Shown here one piece after another: positions 7,880 through 16,297 of a stretch of DNA of 64,000 nt. The notes below the pieces were generated by a model. That model did not search any database, was not told where the DNA came from, and saw only the letters and a program-made list of their open reading frames with translations. Position 1 is the stretch's first letter. The number at the start of each line of letters is the position of its first letter. The position numbers and the translations under genes are program-made. Source of the DNA: Alphaproteobacteria bacterium (GTDB lineage: Bacteria; Pseudomonadota; Alphaproteobacteria; CAAGCB01; CAG-977); the NCBI GenBank assembly GCA_900768875.1, contig CAAGEP010000003.1, positions 434,001 through 498,000 on the forward strand, in the 5' to 3' direction.

Positions 7880-10036
7880 TGTTGATTTTCCTTTTGTTAA
7901 GTTGAAACGCCGCAATCGAAGCGCGTTCAATACAACGCTGATTGAACTGCAGCTCATCGCCGCGGCGGCAATCATGGGGCTGAGCGTTATTCCGAAGCAC
8001 GGATACAGCACGCCCGCCGCAACGGGAATGCCGACGGCATTGTAGAAAAACGCCCAAAACAGGTTTTCCTTGATGTTTTTCAGCACCGCCCGTCCCAATT
8101 CGACCGCAAACACGACCGAAAACAAGTCATTGTTCGTCAGCACGACGTCAGCGCAATCCAACGCGACATCCGTTCCCCGTCCCATTGCCATGCCGACATC
8201 CGCCCGCGCCAAAGCCGGCGCGTCGTTAATCCCGTCGCCCGCCATGACAACGGTATGCCCGCCCTGTTGCAAAGCGAGAATTTCGGCGTCCTTGTCCTGC
8301 GGCGACATTTCGGCGAAAACGGCTGAAATTCCGGCTTGCTTTGCAACTGCCCGCGCCGTTTTTTCATTATCGCCCGTCAGCATCACCACGGACACTTTCG
8401 CTTTTTCCAATCGCTCCACCGCCGCTTTCGCGTCCGCCTTGACCTTATCCGCAACGGCAATCGCGCCGATTGTTTTGCCGCCTTTGACCACGAACAAAGC
8501 GGTCTTGGCCTGCTCCGTCCATTGTTCCGCAGCGGCGGCAAACGGATTGTCAATGGCGGCAGCGGCATTTCCGACGGCGCAAAGCTCCCCGTTGATTACG
8601 CCCGTTATGCCCCGTCCGACGATTTGTTTAAAACCGGAAACCGCAGGCAAATCAAGGTTGCCCGCCCGTTCGATGATTGCCCTGCCCAAAGGATGCTCGG
8701 ACTGTGTTTCCAATGCCGCCGCAAAGCGCAAAACTTCGTCCTCATCGCCCAAGATGTCGGTTACAAAGGGCTTTCCGACCGTAATCGTCCCCGTCTTGTC
8801 CAAAGCAATGACATCGGCGCGACCGACGGTTTCCAAAGCCTGCGCCGATTTGAACAAAACGCCCGCTTTCGCCCCGCGCCCCGTGCCGACCATGATTGCC
8901 GTCGGCGTCGCCAGCCCCAAAGCGCACGGACACGAAATCACCAAAACGGCAATCGCTTTTTCCAAAGCAAACGCCGTCCCCGCGCCGCAAATCATCCAAA
9001 CGGCAAAAGTCAAAACGGCTGCAGTTATGACAACAGGCACGAAAACGCCGCTGATTTTATCCGCCAGTCGGGCTATCGGAGCTTTGGAGCTTGTCGCTTC
9101 GTCAACCAATCGGATAATCTGCGCCAAAGCCGTGTCCCTGCCGATTTTTTCCGCACGCAAGACAATCCGTCCCGACACCGCGAAAGTTGCCGTTTTGACC
9201 GTGTCGCCGACCGTTTTTTGAACAGGCAGACTTTCCCCCGTCAAAGCGGATTCGTCAACGGACGCCGCGCCATCAACGACAACGCCGTCCGCCGCAACGC
9301 GTTCACCCGTTTTGACAACAATTAAATCGCCGACCGCCAAATCGGCGATTGCGACGGTTTGTTCCGTTCCGTTTTTCAACACGACTGCCGTTTGCGGCGC
9401 CAAAGACGCCAATTCCGCGATTGCCTGCGCCGTTTTTGCTTTTGCCCCCGCTTCCAAATACCGCCCGAACAACACCAAAGTCAAAATCATCGCGGCGGAT
9501 TCAAAGTAAAGCGCCGTTTGCTTTTGATACATTCCCGCAACACTGTACGTCACCGCCGCGCCCGCCCCCAAAGCAATCAAAGAATCCATCGTCGGCGCGC
9601 CCGCAAACAGCGTTTTGAATCCTTTTTTGAAAAAATCCGCATTCGCGAACAAAACGACCAATGTCAATAAAAACTGAGTCAAGCCGAATGATTCGACGCT
9701 CATCTCGGAAACGGGCAAGCCAATCATGCCGCCCATGGTCAGCGTCATCAAAAACAAAGTCGCGCAAACGGAAACAATCAGTCGTCCTTCAAGATTTTCG
9801 CTTCTTTGTTCGGCAGGCTGTTTTTCACCCAAAACGCGCGCGCCGTACCCCGCCCGTTCAACGGCGGAAACAATGACGGCGGGCGATACCGTTTTTTCGT
9901 CGTACTCCACCCGCATGGTGTTTTTCAGCAGATTGACCGCAACGCTTTGAACGCCCCGTACGGCGGACACCGCTTTGTCCACACGGGCGGCACACGCCGC
10001 GCAACTCATCCCCGTAATGTTGAATACGCTTTTCAT
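7664..10036 (-). CDS. copA: Copper-exporting P1B-type ATPase with C-terminal CopZ-like domain
   Basis: This 790-residue protein has an N-terminal heavy-metal domain (GMSCAAC, C12 and C15), paired TM segments, the actuator motif TGES, the metal channel motif C369-P370-C371, the phosphorylation site D413 in DKTGTITVG, SEHPLG, and GDGINDAPALA. These place it with Cu(I) exporters. After the last TM pair the frame continues through a short linker (KGKSTMNKI) into a second heavy-metal domain, GMHCAHC (C731, C734), which is unusual for CopA. That segment has its own ATG at 7879 with AAGGA 9 bases before it and would give a 71-residue CopZ. No copper-responsive regulator is adjacent. Confidence 0.93.
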   Translation of the reverse strand: MKSVFNITGMSCAACAARVDKAVSAVRGVQSVAVNLLKNTMRVEYDEKTVSPAVIVSAVERAGYGARVLGEKQPAEQRSENLEGRLIVSVCATLFLMTLTMGGMIGLPVSEMSVESFGLTQFLLTLVVLFANADFFKKGFKTLFAGAPTMDSLIALGAGAAVTYSVAGMYQKQTALYFESAAMILTLVLFGRYLEAGAKAKTAQAIAELASLAPQTAVVLKNGTEQTVAIADLAVGDLIVVKTGERVAADGVVVDGAASVDESALTGESLPVQKTVGDTVKTATFAVSGRIVLRAEKIGRDTALAQIIRLVDEATSSKAPIARLADKISGVFVPVVITAAVLTFAVWMICGAGTAFALEKAIAVLVISCPCALGLATPTAIMVGTGRGAKAGVLFKSAQALETVGRADVIALDKTGTITVGKPFVTDILGDEDEVLRFAAALETQSEHPLGRAIIERAGNLDLPAVSGFKQIVGRGITGVINGELCAVGNAAAAIDNPFAAAAEQWTEQAKTALFVVKGGKTIGAIAVADKVKADAKAAVERLEKAKVSVVMLTGDNEKTARAVAKQAGISAVFAEMSPQDKDAEILALQQGGHTVVMAGDGINDAPALARADVGMAMGRGTDVALDCADVVLTNNDLFSVVFAVELGRAVLKNIKENLFWAFFYNAVGIPVAAGVLYPCFGITLSPMIAAAAMSCSSISVVLNALRLRRFNLTKGKSTMNKIVFVDGMHCAHCAAFVEKSLKAVDGVADASVDLAGKKASVTLEKAVADNVLIKAVADAGFTVVDIKDA

Positions 10037-10202
10037 TTGCTTTCCTTTTTCATAGAAATAACCCCTCCTTGTCGAAAAAACAAGGAGGGGACTGAACAGT
10101 CGTTTGCAAACGGGTTGCTCCCACTTCCGCTTCGTCGGCAGTTCATCGGGCGTGAAAACATCCCGATTGAATTTTTCGGGTTGCCTCGCCGGCTGAAAAC
10201 GC
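10037..10202 (-). other. Intergenic region between trpS and copA with strong dyads
   Basis: This 166-base gap holds an 11-bp perfect stem (CCCCTCCTTGT at 10062-10072, ACAAGGAGGGG at 10080-10090) and a perfect 12-base palindrome CGTTTGCAAACG near 10098. The 11-bp stem followed by TTATTT on the minus strand may be the trpS terminator, or a dyad operator for copA. A CCCGA/TCGGG stem lies closer to trpS. I cannot assign the rest to a known RNA family. Confidence 0.5.
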
Positions 10203-11264
10203 TTACTTCGTCAGCGCGTTTTTGCCAAAATAGTCAATACCCATTGCGGCTTTGACTTCGGACAAAGTATCGGCGGCAACCGCGCGCGCCTTTTCACTGC
10301 CCGCTTTCAGCATGTCGAACACCGCGCCGATGTCGCCCGCAAAAGCTTCGCGGCGTTCGCGAATGGGCTTCAGTTCGTTTTGCAGAATTTCGTTTAAGAA
10401 CTTTTTGACCGTTCCGTCGCCCAAGCCGCCGCGGCGGTAGTGGTCTTTCAGTTCGTCCAAATTCTTGTACGCGGGCAGGAACGCCGCAAAGTGTTCATCC
10501 GTCGAAAACGCGTCCAAATAGGTAAATACGGGGTTGTTTTCGGTATGTCCGGGGTCTTCGACGCGCAAATGCGTCGGGTCGGTGAACATGCTTTGGACTT
10601 TCTGTTTGATTTCTTTGGACGAATCTGACAGGTAAATGCAGTTGCCCAGCGATTTGCTCATTTTCGCCGCGCCGTCCAGCCCCGGCAAGCGCGAACACAG
10701 GCTGTTGTCGGGCAAAACCGCTTCGGGTTCGACCAAAACGGGGCTGTAAATCGTGTTGAAAGAACGCACGATTTCGCGCGTCTGTTCAATCATCGGCAGC
10801 TGGTCTTCTCCAACGGGGACAAGGTTCGCTTTGAACGCCGTGATGTCGGACGCCTGCGAAATCGGATAAGTGAAAAATCCGACAGGAATGCTCTGCTTGA
10901 AGCCGCGCATTTGAATTTCGCTTTTCACGGTCGGGTTGCGCTGCACGCGCGACACGGTGACCAAGTTCATGTAATAGAACGTCAGTTCCGTCAATTCGGG
11001 GATTTGAGACTGAATGAAAATCGTCGATTTTGCGGGATCAAGTCCGCACGCCAAATAGTCCAGCGCGACGTTCGATATGTTGTTTCTGACTTTGGTGATA
11101 TCGTCGGCGTTGTCGGTCAAAGCCTGCGCATCGGCAATCATAATGAAAATCGTGTGGTACAAGCCGCTGTTCTGCATTTCCACGCGGCGTTTCAGCGATC
11201 CGACGTAATGCCCCAAGTGCAGTTTGCCCGTCGGTCTGTCGCCCGTTAAAATAATGTCGCCCAT
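10203..11264 (-). CDS. trpS: Tryptophanyl-tRNA synthetase
   Basis: A class I aminoacyl-tRNA synthetase of about 353 residues that charges tRNA-Trp in the cytosol. The N-terminal TGDRPTGKLHLGHYVGS contains the HIGH-like motif, and GAAKMSKSLGN is the KMSKS loop. The frame extends 16 codons upstream, but MGDIILTGDRPTG is the family-typical start and AAAGGAG stands 8 bases before it. It is transcribed toward copA with 166 bases between, so probably as its own unit. Confidence 0.95.
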   Translation of the reverse strand: MGDIILTGDRPTGKLHLGHYVGSLKRRVEMQNSGLYHTIFIMIADAQALTDNADDITKVRNNISNVALDYLACGLDPAKSTIFIQSQIPELTELTFYYMNLVTVSRVQRNPTVKSEIQMRGFKQSIPVGFFTYPISQASDITAFKANLVPVGEDQLPMIEQTREIVRSFNTIYSPVLVEPEAVLPDNSLCSRLPGLDGAAKMSKSLGNCIYLSDSSKEIKQKVQSMFTDPTHLRVEDPGHTENNPVFTYLDAFSTDEHFAAFLPAYKNLDELKDHYRRGGLGDGTVKKFLNEILQNELKPIRERREAFAGDIGAVFDMLKAGSEKARAVAADTLSEVKAAMGIDYFGKNALTK

Positions 11265-11339
11265 CGTCAAAAACTCCTTTGTTTGCTTTGCCCGTAAAAT
11301 ATCCCCGAACACGGCTGAAAGTCAACCGTCTTCATCACT

Positions 11340-11532
11340 TTTAAGTCCGGAAAATACTAGGAGCAAGCAGGATAATCAGCCGCCAACCTTTTGCGAACAT
11401 TCATGCCAAGCTGGCGAAAAAGACGGAAATAAAGTGGTTTTACGACCTCGAAATGCTGACCAACATTTTAAACAACGACGTTCCGTAGAATTGTCCGAAC
11501 AAACGCCCGTTGATTTGCTGGCGCGCATCATC
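11340..11532. other. Gene-free stretch, possibly a decayed coding remnant
   Basis: No intact gene is visible. On the plus strand a frame from about 11374 to the TAG near 11478 reads like protein (ISRQPFANIHAKLAKKTEIK, then WFYDLEMLTNIL), without an acceptable start or domain. It could be the tail of a lost gene. The segment ends where the first 70-base direct repeat begins. Confidence 0.3.
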
Positions 11533-11602
11533 CTCTCCGAACCCTGCGGGTTCAAATCGGGCGCGCTGACTGCACCAAATAAAAACACCCGCAAAATTGC
11601 GG
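11533..11602 (+). repeat. 70-bp direct repeat, copy 1
   Basis: Identical to 11701-11770 except for one base (ACACCC against ACCCCC); the offset is 168. It contains the hairpin GAACCC-TGC-GGGTTC, a T-arm-like GGTTCAAATC, a CACCA and a copy of the left half of the tRNA-Lys terminator. Confidence 0.9.
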
Positions 11603-11700
11603 AATATCAAAGAATGGTTCGCAAGCCGGGATTGCGCGCCTGTCGGCGCGTCGGTCAAGCCGACCGCTCGGCGCGTTGCGCCTGTGCGTCGTTCGCTTCG

Positions 11701-11770
11701 CTCTCCGAACCCTGCGGGTTCAAATCGGGCGCGCTGACTGCACCAAATAAAAACCCCCGCAAAATTGCGG
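11701..11770 (+). repeat. 70-bp direct repeat, copy 2, mirroring the 3' end of tRNA-Lys
   Basis: Second copy of the 70-bp unit. Together with the minus-strand tRNA-Lys it forms a large imperfect inverted repeat: both arms read GGGTTC-R-AATC..., then CACCAAATAAAAACCCCCGCAA toward the centre. Its T-stem does not pair, so it is not a working tRNA. Between the two copies (11603-11700) lies GC-rich sequence with short dyads such as GTCGGT-CAA-GCCGAC. Confidence 0.85.
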
Positions 11771-11786
11771 GGGTTTTTATTTGGTG
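11741..11786. terminator. Extended palindrome, intrinsic terminator of tRNA-Lys
   Basis: Arms of 22 bases (CACCAAATAAAAACCCCCGC and so on) surround a 2-base centre and include the 3' CCA of the tRNA. The inner part, AAAAACCCCCGCAA/TTGCGGGGGTTTTT, ends in T-runs on both strands. It is an unusually long and perfect terminator dyad. Confidence 0.85.
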
Positions 11787-11857
11787 AGCGAGCCGGGATT
11801 CGAACCCGGGGCCACATGATTAAAAGTCATGTGCTCTACCAGCTGAGCTACTCGCCC
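11782..11857 (-). tRNA. tRNA-Lys (anticodon TTT)
   Basis: This 76-nt tRNA has encoded CCA. The acceptor GGGCGAG pairs with CTCGCTC (one G-U), the D-arm reads GCTCAGCTGGTAGAGC, the anticodon loop CTTTTAA has TTT, and the T-arm is CCGGGTTCGAATCCCGG with discriminator A. It is transcribed on the minus strand into the palindromic terminator. Confidence 0.97.
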
Positions 11858-11933
11858 GTAGCGTTTCAACAGGCGTAAACATACACAGGCGAACCGCCTT
11901 GGTCAAGAGTTTTTTTTCTTTTTTTCAAAAAAA

Positions 11934-12242
11934 TTATTTTCTAACTAACAAGTCCAGCGTTTCAGCCATTTCATTGGCGATTTTATACGCTTCAACGTTT
12001 GCTTTGAACGTCTGCTCGGCTATTATCATGTTGGTCATTTCGTTCAACATCACATCTTCGGACGCGACATAAGCCGTTGACGCCGTGCCGATGGCGCGCG
12101 TCCCCGCCACCGCGGTTACGGGAATATCGGGCGTTTCTATCGTTTGCGCCGTCTGCATACCCGATTCGACAATATTCTGCGCGCTTTTGTAAAAGTTTGC
12201 CGCCGCCGCTTGCATACCGTTCAAAGAAACCGATGAAATCAT
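11934..12242 (-). CDS. Small flagellar rod-type protein (FlgC C-terminal-like)
   Basis: This 102-residue protein has an N-terminus (MISSVSLNGMQAAAANFYKS) that resembles the start helix of flagellar rod and hook proteins. Its C-terminus (NMIIAEQTFKANVEAYKIAN, then EMAETLDLLVRK) resembles the C-terminal helix of FlgB/FlgC/FlgG proteins, which pair in the axial structure. It lacks most of the middle domain and is shorter than true FlgC (about 135 residues). A strong AAGGAGG precedes the ATG. It follows the unknown gene at 12255-12632 by 12 bases, so the pair is probably one operon. It may be a divergent axial component or an FlgC paralogue. Confidence 0.6.
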   Translation of the reverse strand: MISSVSLNGMQAAAANFYKSAQNIVESGMQTAQTIETPDIPVTAVAGTRAIGTASTAYVASEDVMLNEMTNMIIAEQTFKANVEAYKIANEMAETLDLLVRK

Positions 12243-12254
12243 CTTTGTTCCTCC

Positions 12255-12632
12255 TTATCCGAAACCTTGCGTTTTTTTCGGCACATTGTCTTCGTACACT
12301 TCCATCGTTTTTTCATACGACTCCAACTGTTGCCCAGCTTCGCGCAAAGACAAATACGAATCCGTCCCGTCATCAAACCGCAGAGCCATTTCCAACACCG
12401 GCCCCGATTCCACTATCGGTATCAAAGAGCTTTCAGCCGCAGCCGTCTGCTTTTCGGGCATTGCCGTTTGTTCGTTCAACAGGTATTGTTCCGTGGAACT
12501 CCCCGCACCGGCGGAACCAGACACACCGACAACGGACGCAGAAACGCGCGCCGAAGCAATATTTCCAAGCTTCGCCATCATATTGGACGTATGTCCGACC
12601 GACGAGTTTGTTGACACTTTCCCTGTCGACAT
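12255..12632 (-). CDS. Hypothetical protein, paired with a flagellar rod-type gene
   Basis: About 125 residues, not recognised. The N-terminal half is low in complexity and rich in S, A, G and V; the C-terminal half is more ordered (ALRFDDGTDSYLSLREAGQQ), with a predicted helix near the end. No signal peptide or membrane segment is visible. An in-frame ATG at 12644 adds four residues but lacks a ribosome site; the ATG at 12632 has GGTGAT four bases before it. Position suggests a flagellar or axial-protein role, which is inference from the neighbour only. Confidence 0.5.
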   Translation of the reverse strand: MSTGKVSTNSSVGHTSNMMAKLGNIASARVSASVVGVSGSAGAGSSTEQYLLNEQTAMPEKQTAAAESSLIPIVESGPVLEMALRFDDGTDSYLSLREAGQQLESYEKTMEVYEDNVPKKTQGFG

Positions 12633-12774
12633 TTTAATCACCATTCTTGGTACTCAAACTTTTCTTTTTTTATTATTTCATACTTTTCCCCTCATTGTCA
12701 ATGTCTTGCATTTTTTCTTGTTTTTCCGCTTTCGGACGTGTACGGATTGAAAAAATCGTCAAAAGGATTTTACC

Positions 12775-14502
12775 ATGTTTAAGCTCGCCCGCTTTTTAGC
12801 GAATTACAAAAAAGAATGCGTCGTCGGTCCTTTGTTCAAGTTTCTGGAAGCGTGTTTCGAGCTGTTCGTTCCGCTGGTCATGGCGGGAATCATCGATGTC
12901 GGCATTAAAAACGGCGACACCGCCTATATTTACAAAATGGGCGCGTTGATGGTGGGCTTGGGATTGCTGGGGCTGGTCTGTTCCCTGACCGCGCAGTTTT
13001 TCGCCGCCAAAGCGTCCATGGGTTTCGGCACGGCTTTGCGCAGCGCGCTGTTCCGCCACGTCGGCGATTTGTCCTATGCCGAATTGGACGAAATCGGCAC
13101 GCCGTCCCTGATCACGCGGCTGACGGGCGACATCAATCAGGCGCAGTCGGGGGTGAATTTGGGCTTGCGCCTGTTTTTGCGTTCCCCGTTCATCGTTGTC
13201 GGCGCGATTGTCATGGCGTTCTTGGTCGATGTGAAGCTGGCGGTGATTTTTCTGGTCGCGACGCCGCTGATCGGCGCGGTCATCTGGTTCGTCATGGCAA
13301 AGTGCATTCCCTGTTACAAGCGGATTCAAGCGTGTATGGACAAAGTTTCCCTGCTGGTGCGCGAAAATCTGACGGGCGTGCGCGTCATTCGCGCTTTTTC
13401 CAAACAAAAGGAAGAACACGCGGCGTTTGAACAAACGTGCGAAACGCTGATGAGCGAACAGGTCGCAGCGGGAAAAATCGCGGCTTTGCTGAATCCCGCG
13501 ACGTACGTCGTCGTCAATCTGGCGGTCATCGCGATTGTGTGGGGCGGCGGTTTTCAAGTCAACGCGGGCGATTTGACGCAGGGCGAAGTAATCGCCTTGG
13601 TCAACTATATGTCGCAAATCCTGCTGGCATTGGTCGCTTTGGCGAATTTAATCGTCGTCTTTACGAAAGCGTCCGCGTCCGCCGCGCGCATCAACGACGT
13701 GTTCGCGATTTTCCCGACGGTCGGGGAAAACGGCAAAGCGGCAAATTCTTTGCCCGACGCGCCCCGCGTGCGGTTTGAAAACGTGTCGTTCGCCTATAAA
13801 AACGCCGAAGCGGAAGCGTTGACCGGCATCGACTTCGCCGTGCCGAAAGGCGCGACCGTCGGCGTTATCGGCGGCACGGGATCGGGCAAGACGACTTTAA
13901 TCAACCTGCTTTCCCGCTTTTACGACGCGACGAAAGGGCGGGTTTTAATCGACGGCGTTGACGTTCGGGATTATCCTTTTGCGGATTTGCGCCGAAAAAT
14001 CGGCGTCGTGCCGCAAAAAGCCGTGCTGTTCAAAGGAACGATCCGCGACAATATGCGCTGGGCGAAAGCCGACGCGGCTGACGCGGAAATTTGGCGGGCG
14101 TTGGCAATCGCGCAGGGCGACGAATTCGTTTCGACAAAACCCGAACAGCTTGACGCGCCGATAGCGCAAGGCGGACGCAATCTGTCGGGCGGGCAAAGGC
14201 AACGGCTGACCATCGCGCGGGCTTTGGTCGGAGAGCCGGAAATCCTGATTTTGGACGACAGCGCGTCGGCGCTGGACTTCGCGACCGACGCGAAACTGCG
14301 TAAAGCGATTAAAAACGACCTTGCGGGGACGACGGTCTTTCTGGTTTCTCAACGCATTTCGACGGTGCGCGGCGCGGATTTCATCGTCGTTTTGGACGAC
14401 GGCAAAGCGGTCGGCGTCGGCGGGCATGACGATTTGTTTGAAAACTGTCCCGTCTATCGTGAAATCTGCCTGTCGCAGTTGGAAAAAAAGGAGGCGGCGT
14501 AA
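12775..14502 (+). CDS. Heterodimeric ABC exporter subunit with degenerate ATP site (BmrC/TM287-like)
   Basis: This 575-residue half-transporter has six TM segments in the N-terminal 310 residues and a C-terminal ATPase domain. Walker A is GGTGSGKT (366-373) and the signature is LSGGQ. The residue after Walker B, normally the catalytic Glu, is D495 (LILDDSASALD), and the switch histidine is Q526 (VSQRIST). Its partner has the reverse pattern, as in asymmetric heterodimers such as TM287/288 and BmrCD. The start has AAGGA at 7-base spacing. The stop overlaps the next start (TAATG), so the two halves are coupled. Substrate is unknown; multidrug export or lipid transport are common in the family. 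Confidence 0.9.
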   Translation: MFKLARFLANYKKECVVGPLFKFLEACFELFVPLVMAGIIDVGIKNGDTAYIYKMGALMVGLGLLGLVCSLTAQFFAAKASMGFGTALRSALFRHVGDLSYAELDEIGTPSLITRLTGDINQAQSGVNLGLRLFLRSPFIVVGAIVMAFLVDVKLAVIFLVATPLIGAVIWFVMAKCIPCYKRIQACMDKVSLLVRENLTGVRVIRAFSKQKEEHAAFEQTCETLMSEQVAAGKIAALLNPATYVVVNLAVIAIVWGGGFQVNAGDLTQGEVIALVNYMSQILLALVALANLIVVFTKASASAARINDVFAIFPTVGENGKAANSLPDAPRVRFENVSFAYKNAEAEALTGIDFAVPKGATVGVIGGTGSGKTTLINLLSRFYDATKGRVLIDGVDVRDYPFADLRRKIGVVPQKAVLFKGTIRDNMRWAKADAADAEIWRALAIAQGDEFVSTKPEQLDAPIAQGGRNLSGGQRQRLTIARALVGEPEILILDDSASALDFATDAKLRKAIKNDLAGTTVFLVSQRISTVRGADFIVVLDDGKAVGVGGHDDLFENCPVYREICLSQLEKKEAA

Positions 14503-16235
14503 TGCAAAAAAATTTGTTGAAGCGTTTGCTGTCCTTTACGCGTCCTTACCTGTCCCATCTGGCTTTGGCGTTATTTTTCGCGGTCGTCGGCGTGTCGATG
14601 ACTTTGTACGCCCCCGTGCTGACGGGACGCGCGATCGATTTGGTCGCCGGCAAAGGCGCGGTCGATTTTCAAGCGTTGAAAAAAATCTTGGAAGCTTTGG
14701 CGGGCGTTGTCGCAACCGCCGCCCTGTCCCAATGGCTGATGGGGCTTTGCACGAACAAAATCACTTATCTGACCGTGCGAGACATTCGCGTCAAGGCGTT
14801 CGACCGACTGCAAAAAGTCCCCTTGCGTTTTATCGACACGATGCCGCACGGCGATATTCTCAGCCGCGTGGCGGTGGACGCGGAACAGGTCGCGGACGGG
14901 CTGCTGATGGGCTTTACGCAGCTGTTCACGGGCATTGTCACGATTTTCGGCACAATCGGGTTCATGGCGGTCATCAACGTCAAAATAACGCTGTTGGTCG
15001 TGTTCGTCACACCGTTGTCGCTGTTCGTCGCGAACTTCATCGCCAAGCGCACTTTCAAATTTTTCAAAGTACAGTCGGAAACGCGCGGCGAAATGACGGC
15101 GCTGATCAACGAAACGGTCGGCAATTTAAAGTTGGTCAAGGCGTTCGGCTATGAAGAAAAATCCCGCGAAAAATTCGAAGAAATCAACGCCCGACTGCAA
15201 AATTGCGGGGTCAAGGCGTTGTTTTTTTCCTCTATCACCAACCCTTGCACCCGCTTTGTCAACGGCGTGGTTTATACGCTGGTCGGCATCGTCGGGGCGT
15301 TGAGCGCGGTCGCCGGTGTTTTAAGCGTCGGTCAGCTGTCGTGCTTTTTAAGCTATGCGAACCAGTACACAAAACCGTTCAACGAAATATCGGGCGTGAT
15401 TGCCGAACTGCAAAGCGCGCTGGCGTCCGCGAAACGGCTGTTTGAAATCATCGACGCGACGCCCGAAACGCCCGACGCCGAAGACGCGAAAATTTTGCGC
15501 CGCGCGGACGGAACGGTCGATTTGGAACACGTTTATTTTTCGTACGTTCCCGAAATCAAGCTGATTGAAGACTTGTCCCTGAACGTCAAAGCGGGGCAAA
15601 AAATCGCCATCGTGGGCAAAACGGGGTGCGGGAAAACGACTTTAATCAACCTGCTGATGCGGTTTTACGATGTCAACGCGGGCAGCATTTCCGTTTCCAA
15701 AACCAACGTTGAAGAAATGACGCGCGACAGCCTGCGCGCCCAATTCGGCATGGTGTTGCAGGAAACGTGGCTGAAATCGGGGACGGTGCGGGAAAACATC
15801 GCGTACGGCAAGCCCGGCGCGTCCGATTACGAAATCGTTTCCGCCGCGGTCGCCGCGCACGCCGACGGATTCATCAAACGCCTGCCCGACGGGTACGACA
15901 CCGTCATCGGCGAAGACGGCGGCAGTTTGTCGCAAGGACAGAAACAGCTGTTGTGCATTGCCCGCGCGATGCTGTCCCTGCCGTCCATGCTGATTTTGGA
16001 TGAAGCGACCAGCTCGATTGACACGCGCACGGAAATTTACGTTCAGAAAGCCTTTGACGAAATGATGAAAGGGCGGACAAGCTTTGTCGTCGCGCACAGG
16101 CTTTCGACGATTCGCCGCGCCGATTTGATTCTGGTCATGGATTCGGGGCATATCGTCGAACGCGGCACGCACGCGGAATTACTGGAAAAAGGCGGATTCT
16201 ACGCGAATCTGTACAACAGCCAATTTGCTGTTTAA
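14502..16235 (+). CDS. Heterodimeric ABC exporter subunit with catalytic ATP site (BmrD/TM288-like)
   Basis: This 577-residue partner of the preceding gene also has six TM segments followed by an ATPase domain. Here the catalytic glutamate is present (E501 in LILDEATSSID) and the switch histidine is H532 (VAHRLST), but the signature is altered to LSQGQ (476-480). This signature faces the degenerate Walker B of the first subunit, while E501 pairs with the normal LSGGQ of the first subunit. The pair therefore has one working and one non-working ATP site. No regulator or substrate gene is adjacent. Confidence 0.9.
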   Translation: MQKNLLKRLLSFTRPYLSHLALALFFAVVGVSMTLYAPVLTGRAIDLVAGKGAVDFQALKKILEALAGVVATAALSQWLMGLCTNKITYLTVRDIRVKAFDRLQKVPLRFIDTMPHGDILSRVAVDAEQVADGLLMGFTQLFTGIVTIFGTIGFMAVINVKITLLVVFVTPLSLFVANFIAKRTFKFFKVQSETRGEMTALINETVGNLKLVKAFGYEEKSREKFEEINARLQNCGVKALFFSSITNPCTRFVNGVVYTLVGIVGALSAVAGVLSVGQLSCFLSYANQYTKPFNEISGVIAELQSALASAKRLFEIIDATPETPDAEDAKILRRADGTVDLEHVYFSYVPEIKLIEDLSLNVKAGQKIAIVGKTGCGKTTLINLLMRFYDVNAGSISVSKTNVEEMTRDSLRAQFGMVLQETWLKSGTVRENIAYGKPGASDYEIVSAAVAAHADGFIKRLPDGYDTVIGEDGGSLSQGQKQLLCIARAMLSLPSMLILDEATSSIDTRTEIYVQKAFDEMMKGRTSFVVAHRLSTIRRADLILVMDSGHIVERGTHAELLEKGGFYANLYNSQFAV

Positions 16236-16297
16236 GGTTGATTTAACTGTTTTACGCTTTTATTCTGCCGTAAATTGTTTACAAAAGGGATACTCGC

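Noticed and set aside
11701..11745. Possible second tRNA on the plus strand (GGTTCAAATC and CACCA)
   Set aside because: The T-stem and acceptor do not pair and no anticodon arm is present. Treated as a tRNA-like repeat.
11440..11817. Minus-strand frame of 125 codons with an internal repeat (FAGVFIWCSQRARFEPAGFGE-like)
   Set aside because: It runs through the tRNA-Lys terminator and the 70-bp repeats; the repeat in the protein is just the DNA repeat. Not a gene.
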